Positions 1 through 12,800 of a DNA stretch of 64,000 nt are shown in pieces. Under the pieces are notes generated by a model. The model did not search any database and was not told the DNA's origin. It saw nothing but the letters and a program-made list of their open reading frames with translations. The stretch is from Acanthaster planci. Taxonomy: Eukaryota; Echinodermata; Asteroidea; Valvatida; Acanthasteridae. The stretch's first letter is position 1, and every line of letters starts with the position of its first letter. Made by a program: the position numbers and the translations under genes. Location: the NCBI RefSeq assembly GCF_001949145.1, contig NW_019091593.1, positions 316,882 to 380,881 on the forward strand, in the 5' to 3' direction.

Positions 1-3000
1 AAGTTAGAGATCAGTGTGAAGGAGAGGACGAGAACACGTTTGATGCGTCTGGCAGCCTGTCCACCGGTCGAATAACTGCGCTGTTAGTACCTCGAGTGTT
101 ACTTTCGCATATGCTTTATTATGATCTTTTTTAGACATTGATACAGGTTTTAAAAACAATAATAAGAATAATAATAATAACAACAACAAACACTTGTTAA
201 GCGCCATCTATCTAGTAAACTATTCCAAGGTGCTGTATTATCATTATCCCTGCACACTGGGTTCACATCATCTAAACATTCCAGAAACCATCTCAGCTCC
301 CTGGGGAGTATACAAGCCTGATGCTGCCATTTCGGCACAAACGACTAAACGTTACCGTGTCTGCCCAATTTTATCGAATTGGCAAACTTATCTTCCGAAT
401 CTATGGGACAAAGTAATTTCTAGTGTTATTTGTAAGCGATGGAGACATTTGAAAGAAAGCCAACGGTAAGTAAACAGATAAAAAGCCGACCATAAACATG
501 AATGGAAACAATGTCAAAAGACACAGCATGACTTTGAAGACTATTTCCTTCTGATGCAGGGATCCTACCAGAAACACGTTCATAGTGACGATCAACGTGG
601 CATCCGGGGACAGGGTGGGTGTCGTGGTGAACTACCAGGAACTACTGGAGAGGAGTCAGGGATGGTACACCCAGAAGATAAGCGTGAATCCCCAACAGGT
701 AAGGACGGGTTAGGCATTATGAAACTCTGACCGTAGTACTAAACTAGTTGATTCGAAATCGGCGCTTTTTACCTCGTGTGTCATCCCAGGTTTGAAATGC
801 GAAACAGGAGGAAAGTGGAATATATACAATATATGACTAATTGAAAAAAACATGCTGCAGACTAAAGGCGCATTTCCATATGAACGTTTTTGGGATGCGT
901 TGCGAACGCGATACGTTTCACTTTCACGAACGCAAAAATCGACTCTATCAACTTAACACACATGTGCGATGTGTTCGGCCGTCAAAATTGTCCCAGGCGC
1001 GATTTTGGCGGACGCTTGGCGCAAGTGTTGATGCGCATATGGAAAGGCACCTTAATACTAGCATTTAAATGAACTGTCTTATTTTTAAAGTGACTTTTAG
1101 TCGAACGTAATCACTAGTTCAATCTCCATGCTATACATCATACATGGGAAATGAAGAATGATGGTATGAAAGTAATCCACACTGATAACTTGCACACACA
1201 AAAGAGCCTCAATTTGGTTTAGGAGTTAATATAGATTAATCATTACATTACTCTTGTCTCCTTTGCCTAATTGTGTAACTTAACCCAAATGGGGAATAAA
1301 TTCAATTTTACAACAGGCCAACAAAACACTCGCTATATGCACGTGACAAGTTACAACACTGTTATAAAAATATGCAAGTATATAAGTAGTTTAGTAACAT
1401 TGTGAGACTACCTGCGAAGAAGACTGCATTCATATGTCGCATGATATTTCGATTACAGACGGTTAGAGATTTCAGCATCAAGGCCTACATCACCGAACCG
1501 CAAGGGATCAGTAGATCAGAAGCCGGCATCATGCAGGTAACTGGAGGGGGCTCGGGCTCTGGCGGAGGACTGGGTACTCTGGCCGGCGCCGACACCACCT
1601 ACCTCTCGCTGGACGAGTACCTCAGCAAGAGCGGCAAGTCGCAGGTCGGCCTGGAGTTCACGCCCAGTAGGCGGGAGCAGCAGAACTTCGCCGGCCAGCC
1701 CTCGGGACTAAACGGGGACTTCATCCTGAAATACGACGTGAGACACGAATTGGACGTTGGAGACGTGCAGGTAATTTGATTAAAAACAACAACAAAAACT
1801 AAAGTTGAACGAAAGTAAAAGACTAACGTAACAAATTATGATCACTGCATGATTATGATTTTTACGAATTTTAAGTTTTGAATTTTGAGTCATTTATGTG
1901 GAAGAAAATGACAATTTAGAGCAATGTTGATAAAATTGATATGCCATCTAAAACACATTTGGGAAGAACATTCTCAATTGTTCCTTTCTTGGTGGAGTTT
2001 CCTTAGTTCAAGAAGCCTCACGCAAATCCTTGAAAGAATGTTTTAGTCCAAGTGGCAGCAAAGGGGTGGTTCAAGAATCACATTTCTGAGAGGCACAACT
2101 TGTTGAGAGGGGGTAAAAATAATTTAAAATTTATTTAAGTACCGGAACCCTTAATGATCGTTCCGAGGGGACATATTGTAGCTTTTTATACGCTTTTGGA
2201 GTGAACGAAATAGACACCCCCATCACGTTTTCAATGTTTATTTAATCAGGCTCCTTTTGGGGGATTGCTCCGATTGGCCCCCCCAGATTCAAACTTGAGC
2301 GACAGAATTTCTCTTTGTTCTGTGCAATTTCATTCCGTTTATCTCGTAGTTTAAACTTGTAGTATAGTGTCCATTTGCTGGTTCTAATAATCATGGATAC
2401 TCATGAAGAAACTGTGGAGTTATTCTTTATAGATGTGGAATGGTTCATTGTTATGACTTGGATATCGGAGGCAGCTCTTGAGAAGTACCTAATGATCTAT
2501 CACACCTTCCCCTTAGACTCATTAACTGCTCCACTACATTGAAGGCATTCCCACAGAACCCGACACAGAGCTATTTATAGAGGGAGTGGCGATATAAGTG
2601 TCTCAGTTGTTGGAACCAAAATGGTGGATTATGCACCACTGCACGTGGACGATTAGCAAACTATAGCTGTATGCTAGAGTGCACACACAATGAACAGCCA
2701 ATTAGGTTCCAAAGTCTGAAAGTGGCTCTACTCTCTCTATCTACAGCTCTGACCCGGCATGTCATGGGCGATTGATCTCCAGGTGCGACCTCATTGTTTT
2801 GAATGTGATAAATTTACAAAATGAGGAAACCAATGTCACACAATTTACAGGAAGTCAAACTTCGATGACGAGACCCTGAAATATGTAACACACTCTCCTC
2901 GATTTTCTATAATTGTAGACTTTTGGAGATGTCTTCGTCCATCACTTCTCCCCCGGCGGCCTCAGTCCCATTCGTAAGACCGTGGCATTCGTCATCGACG

Positions 3001-6000
3001 TCAGCGGGTCTATGTACGGTCTCAAGCTGAGACAAACCAAGGAGGGTCTGGCGACCATCATGGACCAGATGAGACCCAGCGATCGGTTCAATATCATCCC
3101 ATTTTCAGATGAGGTCAGTCAAGCCAGTCCCTTTTTTTGGTCTCAGTACATGTATATCGTTATGTAACCGTCATGTAAAACATTGCCTCAAGTTAACTGT
3201 TTGGTACTTAACTTTTGGCTTGTTAAATAGGGGCAGATCATTTTATACATTAGGCTTTGCATAATGGGTACGCCGATCGACCTGTAAAGAAAACGTTGAT
3301 GTGTGTATGAAATAAGCGATGAGTCAGAATGGCAAATCCACATGAATAGGTTTCTCTGAAAGTTAGTTCATCAGTTTCAGGTTTATTAATTAATACATGT
3401 AGGCCCATTGCCATTTTTAAAATGCTGATTCCTGTCTACAAAAATATGACCCGATTACCTTGTAACCAAAATCTTTTCAATGTCCGCATGAAAAAAAGGC
3501 TACAAATCAACTTAAACGGGTCTGCATATCACTGAATATGTCTTTTATTTTTCTTCACAAAGGTTTATTTCTGGAGGGAGGACGAAATGGTTGAGGCATC
3601 GTCCACAAATATCAACAAAGCCAAGGCTTACATCAGCGGTCTCGAATCGAAAACTGGTGAGAAGATCTGCCCATCCATCTTTAATTATTCAGCACAATGA
3701 ATTGCGCTGACCTTAAATAAAACCTCCGAAATTTCAAGCCTGTAGGCTTATGAGGGACCATATTTACAGACCATTGGTTTGTGATGGTCGAGCCCTGATT
3801 TCCTGAATGTTAAGGTTTTTCTTCTACAGTTGCATTTCACAAGCATGTTTTGTCCTGTTTACATGCATGCAAGTCAAAGGGAACACCAGGGCACTGTTCA
3901 AAATCGGGACGGCAAAATGGATTATAAATGGAGAACTGTGGGATGGTTGAATATATCATAAAAACAAAATCACAAGAGTGTAAACTGGACGGTTACAGGT
4001 ATTGGGTACTCGACACAACTATATTCCCAAATCGATTGTGACCTTACCGATGTTTCATATTGCTTAAGTTTGTTGGTTAGAAACTCTAAGCCATTGCATT
4101 CTACCACTCTGCACTCACGGTTACGCTACCAGTGTTAAACCCTTCCACCAAACTCGAAACTCGCAATAAATACCAAAGATCTAAACATGACAGGCCTACA
4201 TGTTTTGAGAGTCAAGTCTATCAAATCCCTGCTGGCCAATCACAAGTCATTCAGTTTTAAGCCAAGTGGTCAGAAGCCATTTAATTAAACTGCAAGTGTT
4301 TCTTCGTTTTTTGTTTTGTTTTTTTTTGTTTTTTTTTCGCGGGACTTGTGACATCCTGCGAAAAAATTGTGATGAACTCGACTGCAACACTGCTGAAACT
4401 CTAATTATTCGCGTCCTCTTGGGACAAAGGTACGAACCTGAACGACGCCATGATGGACGGACTGAACCAGCTCCGTGTGGCCGGCGCCATGGACCCTATC
4501 TCGGCCAACAACCCGGGTATCTGCATCCTCTTTGTGCTGACAGACGGTGTACCGTCCAAGGGCGTGACCAACCCCCGCACCATCGAGCAGAACGTCCAGA
4601 GTAGCAACCAGGGCAAGTGCTCGGTGGTGACCCTGGGCTTCGGCGCCGATGTGGACGACAATTTCCTGGCCCGTCTGGCTCTTGGGAACTCCGGCGTAAA
4701 CCGGAAAATTGTTGAAGATTCCGACGCTTCTGAGCAGCTCATTGGTAAACCATTCAAAAAATGCCGTAGCTATCCATTACAGAGCAGAATTTGGAAAAAA
4801 ACATATTTATATCGTGAGTAAACTCTCCAAATAAACTCCAAATACTGCTCGATCATAATGACCCAGAATTTTGATTTGGATTTGCTTGACACTCTTTGGG
4901 ATGAAAAAGAGCCCATTTAATTGTAAATGAGCTGGAAATGTCATTTTTGTCCTGGAGAAGAACTCCCCTTGACCTAGAAAATGACATAGTAAATCCGGAT
5001 TCTTGATCAATCTAATCCGGCTGTTACTAAGTTTACTGGTGTAACACTTCAACCACAGCGATTGGCCTTCCTGGTGTATAACACGATTTTCCCCAGATTT
5101 GACAGTATAGTAAAGGGAATGATGAAGAGAACATCCATCGTGCCCATTTGGATGATGACACAAGTGATCACCAGAACATCTTAGCCGATCCGGGTTTTCT
5201 TGTGGTTTGCCACAGGCGTGTACGATGAGGTTGCCACGCCTCTCTTGGCCAACGTCGCCATTGAGTACATGGGCAATGTCGTCAGCGAGGAGTCGCTGAC
5301 CCAGACCTTCTTCCAAAACTACTTCGAGGGCTCGGAGTTTGCCGTCAGCGGCCGCCTGGCCAACCTCCTGGCGGCAAACTTGCCCATCAGAATCACTGCT
5401 ATCAGTGCCACCGGGGAGTTAACCATTGAGGAGTATGTGCCGATAGGTGACGTAAGTTTTTCATTGCTGCCTATTTATGTTTATACATGATTTGTTTGTG
5501 TATGTGGTTTCATGAGTACAATTATTTTATTAACAGTAGTTACATTTATTGAGAGCATCATACGGGTAGGCCATCAGATTTAGTGACAAGTTATCTGCGA
5601 CTCTATTCATCTTGAGTCGCAAGCCATTTAAATAACCTGTAACAAGGTAGTCAGTGTTCACCAAAGGTCATGTGATGTTGACATTCGATGTTCACCTGAC
5701 ACATAGTTTGACTGATATGATATTGACTAGTTTACAACTCTATAAAGAGGTGTATACATCGTTCAGAATGCTGTGCCACCAGATGAGCTATAGAAAGTTA
5801 ACATTCATTCATTTTCTCTCGTGCAAACATTTTTAAATACAACCCAACTATTATTGCATTATTTTATCTATGGCTTCTCCTTTACTCAAAGAATGAGAAC
5901 CATAAATATGCTAGTTAACATGGTTAACCAAATAGTTGTTGTCGCAGGACATCAATCAAGTTTATTAAGAAGGCCTGGCCTAGTGATGCTGATACGGCCT

Positions 6001-6846
6001 TCAAAGTAACTGGAGTACATATGCTGACGATGCTGTTTGCAACGTGCGGTCTGACAGCCAGTATACCTTTTATATATAAGATTATGTCATGCAAAAGCCT
6101 GCAACATTAAAACTTGTAAAAACTCCCTTCACAGGGTACAACATTAATGTGCTTGCTCTTGTAGCATGCGTAGATGTTTTGCCTGAAAAGATTAGAACTA
6201 GAAGGTCGTTGCTTTGTTTATGAAACAAATGGCTCCTATTTTGGTTTGAAATGTGCTGGTAAATATTGATAGATCGATATCAGAATTACTTTTGTTAGAC
6301 ATTCCAACGCAACAACGCAACATTCCAACAGCATCCCAGAAACCACATAGTAGTGTCAATGTTTCGCCATAGAGCATGCCGCACTAAAGTTGTAACATTA
6401 AGTAGACTGTGGACTGTAATTTTGATGGATGCTTACGATTCCCGTTAACTTCTGTAAAGACAAAACCAGCGGTCCTGATTAACTCTGAGAACGTACCGGA
6501 GGGCTTTGCCGAGCGCACGGCCGCCTTCATTTCCCTGGCCCAGCTCTTCAACCAGTACACGGTGTCCAACGATGCCAACGAGCAGCGAGTGATCATAGCC
6601 AAGGCGCTGGAGTTGTCCCAACGGTACAACCTGCTGACTCCGCTCATGACCATGACATTCGTGGACTCGCCCCCAGCGGCAACGGGCGAGGACAGCGGCG
6701 GCAGCGGTGGCAACACCGTGGCCGTTCCACCGGGGCTGCAGTGGGGCATCCAAGGACCTGTGTACGGGCAGCGAGGCAAGAGCGACAGCACTTTTGGGAT
6801 TGGTGGCAGCGCGTGTATTGATCCAAACACAGGCACAACTCCTGAG
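1..6846 (+). other. ITIH unit A: partial VIT, vWA and linker (8 exons)
   Basis: This is the first visible heavy-chain unit. The exon at 1-82 is the middle of a VIT domain; its end (GRITAL) aligns with the equivalent exon ends of units B and C and has the same phase-2 donor. The exon at 560-698 continues with DPTRNTF and ends with NPQQ. The exon at 1459-1770 carries the family signature AYITEPQGI, then a Gly/Ser-rich insert (GGGSGSGGGLGTL) that the other units lack. The vWA domain has a complete MIDAS motif DVSGSM at 2997-3014, and VLTDG follows in the exon at 4430-4744. This unit has two introns inside vWA that B and C lack: 195+94 nt here corresponds to one 289-nt exon there. The last exon (6460-6846) ends with a Gly-rich stretch and CIDPNTGTTPE, and then splices in phase 0 into the VIT of unit B. 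Confidence 0.85.
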
Positions 6847-9800
6847 GTAAGTTTCTGGTCTTTGCGAAATCTCTTTGATAAAATAACTGAAACAAACCGG
6901 CGCAGCATTTACTCATTTCATATTTACAAAATAGAGGCAACACCTTTTAAAGATTAACTGTGAAAGATCTGAGGTGCAGATTCCGCGGCCTCTATCTACA
7001 TTCTTTTCCAACGTCCTCGCAATTGACATTTTCCCTAAGCCGAGCTTCAAGGAGTTTTTCCAGTAAAGTTTTACACTTCATCGATGCCTTCATAATAAAA
7101 AAAACCTGCAGGATACAGGATAAGTTTTAAAAGTTCAGGCATGGGAATGTTAAGGTCTTGCCGTGGGATGGAATCGGCTCTGAGATGATAAAAAATTAAA
7201 ACGGAAACCATTCTTTAAAAGGAAGTCTTGTTGAAGAAGTTCCTCCAACCCTCTGCTAGATCACTTTTTACTTGTCCACCCCTATGACCCTAAATAAGGG
7301 CGGAGCCTGTGACCTATAACTGGAATGACTTGACTCTTCCTCTTTTCCCAACATTTGTTTTACAAAAGATTTTAATAAACATCGGGAGACTACACATCAA
7401 CTCTTTCATCACCGACCGGTATGCCAGGACCACTCTGAACGGTGCGGTAACCAACCGTGCAACCGATCGGCAAGACGTGCCCTTCACGCTCCACATTCCA
7501 CCCGGTGCTTTCATTTCGGAATTCTCCCTGTAAGTAAAGTAGGGTCGATATCAATGTCCATGGATTCTGCTGAGGAACTTTCTCTTTAGTAGTCATCTGA
7601 ACCTCAGTACATGTACAATGTACTTGTCAACTACATTGTAGGGCTGCCAACTCTCACACACTAACTGCGGGACACATTTCAGGTTCATTCCCACACTGTC
7701 ACTCCCATGGGGATTCTCACACTGAAAAAACTCCGAAAACAATGAAAAACAATTCTCTCGGCACTTCGATTTGCCGTACATGCCTGTAAGCTTCCCTGTG
7801 GTGATTGAACACTGGATCAACCGTTAGAGGCGATCGGATATTTGCTTTGTGCGCGTATAGGAAATGTGCGACGGTGTCTCAAACTCAGATCCCAGGCGCC
7901 GGGACTAAAAGGTTACACTTAGACTTAACTTGCACTCAGTCTTGGCAGCCCTAAAATATTGTGGGATTTTTCACCGTAAACTCTGACTCAATCAGCACCG
8001 TAAGCGCCAGTCACAGTGACCCACACACTTCAGTAACGATGAACAACAGACCAGACTTCCACACATCGTCAGAGTAATCAGTAAAATTAATCTTTGTATT
8101 CACTTATTCTTTTCATTTTTAGAGAGCTGAATGGGAAGACTTACACCGGCAAAGTGGACGACATTCGGAACACAGATTGGCAATTGGCGTTTGCGTCCAA
8201 CACAGACGGGCGACAGGTTGCGCTGGTGACTAAGCGGTAAATATAAAACAAACACAGTATTACACAACTCCTGAATAGATTTCCATGATATGTTGGTTGT
8301 TGAATTATTATTCATTTGTCACTGAATTATTCAGTACCACCGTATACCTTGATATAACGGAGTTTTCCATTTTCACTTTCAATTATGCCAAGTATTGTTT
8401 GATTTGTTGACTGTGCATGTACAGCTTACTTGTCCAAGATGTTTTTTATGCACAAAACTTCCTGCTCAGAATCTTCAATGCAAAAATGTACCGGTAACTA
8501 CTCTCTTATGAAGTAACTTTGAAACCTTTCTGTCCTACTTGCACATTTTTCGGATGGGATTTGATGTACTTGTTTTCAAAGTGATTTGTAGATTGGATTG
8601 TGCAAAAATACCTTGTCCCAGCTTTAGTTTCTAAATCGTATATGAACACATCAGTTTACTTTCTGTTCGATTTTAGGCTATATTGTTTGACTGTCTCTAT
8701 TTGTATTATGCGCGCAATAACATGACAACAGTAAATACCATTTTCGTGAAGTGACATTGATTCCACGGTGAATATATTATATTCCCAGAGACCCTACTAA
8801 GGACACCTTCACCATGCGTGTCTTGGGCGTGGCTCCCCAGACTACTGTGACCTTCATCCTGACTTATGACGAGCTGCTGGAGAGGAGGCGGGGCGTCTTC
8901 GAGCACCGGCTCAATCTCTGGCCGGGCCAGGCCGTGGAGGATCTCCAGTTGGACATCTACATCACCGAGCCCCAGGGAATCAGCGACATGGACCTCAAGT
9001 ACGTCCCACGTGTGTCCGAAACCGACGAGGAAAATCTGCAGGTAAAACGGAGATTGTTCAGGTGAAAGGTGCTCTTCTTTAAACGTTGTAGAAAATTACG
9101 CACGAATGCAAATCATCAGTTTGGAAGATATTTTGTCATAAAAACAGGAACCATGCATTTCGCCTGACTTCGAAAAAAGGCCTCAGAACAAAGGACTTGA
9201 AAGGCAAAGTGATACCTTTCAATCTCTTAAGATTTAAGGGTGGTACTGAAATGGAAAAGAATTGAAAAGCAAAATATATCAAGGAGTCAAACGTTGGATG
9301 AAGGTACGACATACGCACTGCCGTGTTGCACTGTCCTAAATGTGCCGGTTCCAAAATGTTGATGATGTCTGTCTGCTTCGTAAAGAATTCTGTAAATAAC
9401 GGAGTTTTTGTTTTAAGTGAAGAATATGCAACTTAAGTGTTCATATGCTGTTATCAGAGCTGTTAGTCCCAAATTTCCATCAATACGTTAGCACTGTTTA
9501 TATTGACGCAGAGCTTGATTCGGCGTAGCAGTGACTACAGGGCCCACGCACACTTCGCCCCGTCGGTTGAGGATCAGGTAACATACACGCCTGACGGAAT
9601 GGCCGGTGATGTGGTCTTGGAATATGACGTCATCCACACCAGAGAAGGAAGTTATATAGAGGTAGGCCTACGTACATCACACCCAAAGCATGCGAATTGA
9701 GTATTTTTTTTATTGCAATGCCCTAGGAAAATCAGGTATTCCAAATAATCGATATTGCTTCAATTTCTGTTGATCAAATTTATATACGTCTGAGCGCCTA

Positions 9801-12800
9801 TTAATTTTGAATAAACCAGAAAGTGAAATCCTGCAAGAACTTCACAGCAATTGTCTAACAAATTCATTTTGAGGCAACACGGACACATAATCCTTTAAAT
9901 AACTACAACATGCAAATTTAAAAACAAGTTGTAGATATTTATTCTTTAAATTAAATTTCCGTTTTTAGGATGAATCAAAAATCTGTGAAATTCATCTTTA
10001 CGTGTAGGCCTATGCATGTAATTTGCTTTTATGAAATACTCGTGGAAAACTCAGAAGTTATTTAAGGCCAAAATGGAATGTTATGTTGCGTGATTGGTTG
10101 CATGTAGGTCCAAGACGGCTACTTCACCCATTTCTTCTCACCGACGACCCTCCAACATGCTGCAAAGCACGTCGTCTTCGTCATCGACGTGAGCGGTTCC
10201 ATGGTCGGCACCAAGCTCCGCCAGGTCAAGGAGGCCCTCAAGATCATCCTGGACGATCTCGGCCCCAGGGATCGCTTCAACATCTTGGTCTTCTCTGATG
10301 CTGTGCAGTACTGGAGGCGCAACGTGCTGGTCCAGGCCACGCGGAGGAACATCAACGATGCCAAACTGTTTGTGGATGATCTGATAGACCAAGGAGGTAA
10401 ATTAACACCAATTTTTCTTTATTCCGCTTTTGTTGTTTTCAAATGTATAAAAAAATCTATACCTCCATGAAAACTGCACTAAAAATGCTACCAAAAATGA
10501 GTAAACCAGGTGCCTTCAGGTTCTCTCCACTTGCATGCTTGTAAAGTATGTGAAAGGTGTAATGATGTTAGTTAGTATTACACTGTAATGGTAAAAATTG
10601 GCTTGAAAGTTACGGCACAATATTTCTGTAGTTACAATTGTGTTGCGTTGCATTTTAGTTACTCTTACAAAATAAACCTTATCCAATATTCAAGTAATTT
10701 CCTCATTAGTTTGTACTCAGTGATTTCCAAAATGTAACGTAATCCTTATAGTATTAGATTTGAATTGGACTCAGCTAGAGAAAAGGATTTGAAAGAGTCA
10801 TAGGTCTTGATGTCTCAAAATGAATACATGTACTAGGTTGTTTCAATGTGTGTATATTATGTTAAGCATTTTCACCATTACCTTATAGAAACCAACCTTG
10901 GTGAGGCCATCATTCAAGCTGACAACCTCTTGGACCTGCAGTCAGGCTCCTTCGGCGAGGACCAAAATTATCTCTCCATGATGTATGTGTTGACTGATGG
11001 CCAGCCGACCATCGGTATCACGGATCCAGACAAGCTCGTCCGTGCTGTCAACGCGGCCCTGAACAGGGAGCACGCCCTGTTCTGCCTGGGCTTTGGCCGC
11101 AACGTCTCCTTCGACCTCCTGGTCCAGCTGGGGCTCCAGAACCGCGGCAACACCCGGCGGATCCACGAGACAGCCGACGCCAGCGAGCAGCTGCAGCGGT
11201 TTTATTTCGAGGTGTCCCGGCCTGTCATCTTCGACGTGGAGATGATGTACGAGTCTGGGGTGTCCAACCCGGACGACCTGACAATGTGGCGGTTCCCGTA
11301 CTACTTTGACGGATCGGAGGTGTCCGTGTCTGGGAAACTCTACGAGAATCCGAGCTCAACTACACTTGAAGGCAATGTGCATGGACAGACTGCGACGGGA
11401 GAGTTGTATCGCAATACTAGAAAGGACATAAGGGTAAGATTGGATGAAAAGGTTAATAGCGACTCAGATTGACTAACACCACATGGAACTATATTCAGAC
11501 CCAATTTTGTCATTTTATCGTGTCCCTTCGGTGCCCTGAATTCGGTTTCTTTATAGCATTTTTTGTGTTTCTTCAAGATGTTTAAAGTCTGAAGTCAATC
11601 ACTTATGGTCTCCATATTGTTTTGTGAGCAATACTGTGAAACTATCAATACCATTTCGCATCCAGAGTTTTCAAAACTCTGTGTTGTCCAAATAATTTGT
11701 CTCCTTTGCAGTTTAGCCTTCTTGGCCCGATTCCTGCTATTTTAATTCTCTTGTCATGCAGCTACCGAGCTTTTGCTCAACGCCCTTTTTTTGAAAACGT
11801 TCAATGCCTGGTTTTGATGGCATATTTTTTGCAGTCATTATGCTCCAATATTTATGAAAATGGCTCAGCAGAACTAAACTTTCTGGTTCTTATAACTGTA
11901 AGTAATACAGGGACTACTATTTTTTTTGTTATAGATCACAGCCCCGGAACTCAGCCAGGACCATACCGTACCAAAGGTCGTGGAGCGCATCTGGGTGATG
12001 AAGACCATCCAGGACTTGATCAACCAGTACGCCATCACGGAGAACCCCGCCGCACGCCGGGCGCTGGCTGACAGAATCGCGCTTCTCGCTACAAGGTTTG
12101 AAGAAAGGCCGACAATATTTTCAACAACACTGATTTCTGTAGACGCCGCAACAATGATAGCTCTTTTAATACATGTATTGGCAAATTTCAAAATAATCCA
12201 GGCTTTACCTTACTTTTTATCTGAGTACTTTTAAAAGTTTAGGGCTAAATAAGCACAATATCTTAAAAAACGATAATGTTCAATTACCTTCACAAATTTT
12301 GTTTTAACACCACACAAGTGTGTATAGCCACACACGATTTTGTTGTCACGAGACTATACTAAAGACTAACATCGTTTGCCATAACTCTGTATATGAAAAA
12401 CCACCTATTCCACAGAACATAATCATAGGCTGTAAAAAGCTTTCATTTTTACCAAAAAAGCGTTGGACTGAATTTAGCAAGGATATTTAGAAGCTCTGAA
12501 CCAGCTGTGTCTGTGTGCTCTTTGTAGGTACAATTTTGTGACTCCACTCACCCCGATGTTATTGACGGACCCTGACGATGACCGGCCCATCACGGATAAC
12601 AGCCTCCCCCCACCGTCCATCCTGCATACCGGCACCACAATGGATATCCTCCGCAGTCTGCTGGAAGATCTACCCGGTAGGCCGATTTTAAGAACACTAA
12701 ATTTTCAAGTGGATTCATTGCACTTGCTTTGAACAACTTTCTCTTAAAACAGACATGGATGAAAACTGATTGTGCTGTGCTTTGTGTTTCGACTTAGGCC

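Noticed and set aside
5947-6006. Possible extra ITIH exon between 5451 and 6460
   Set aside because: It has AG and GT borders, but in the required phase 0 it hits a stop after six codons, and units B and C have no equivalent.
6384-6908. 174-codon open frame on the minus strand
   Set aside because: It is antisense to the ITIH exon 6460-6846, and the plus strand has a clear domain match and splice sites.
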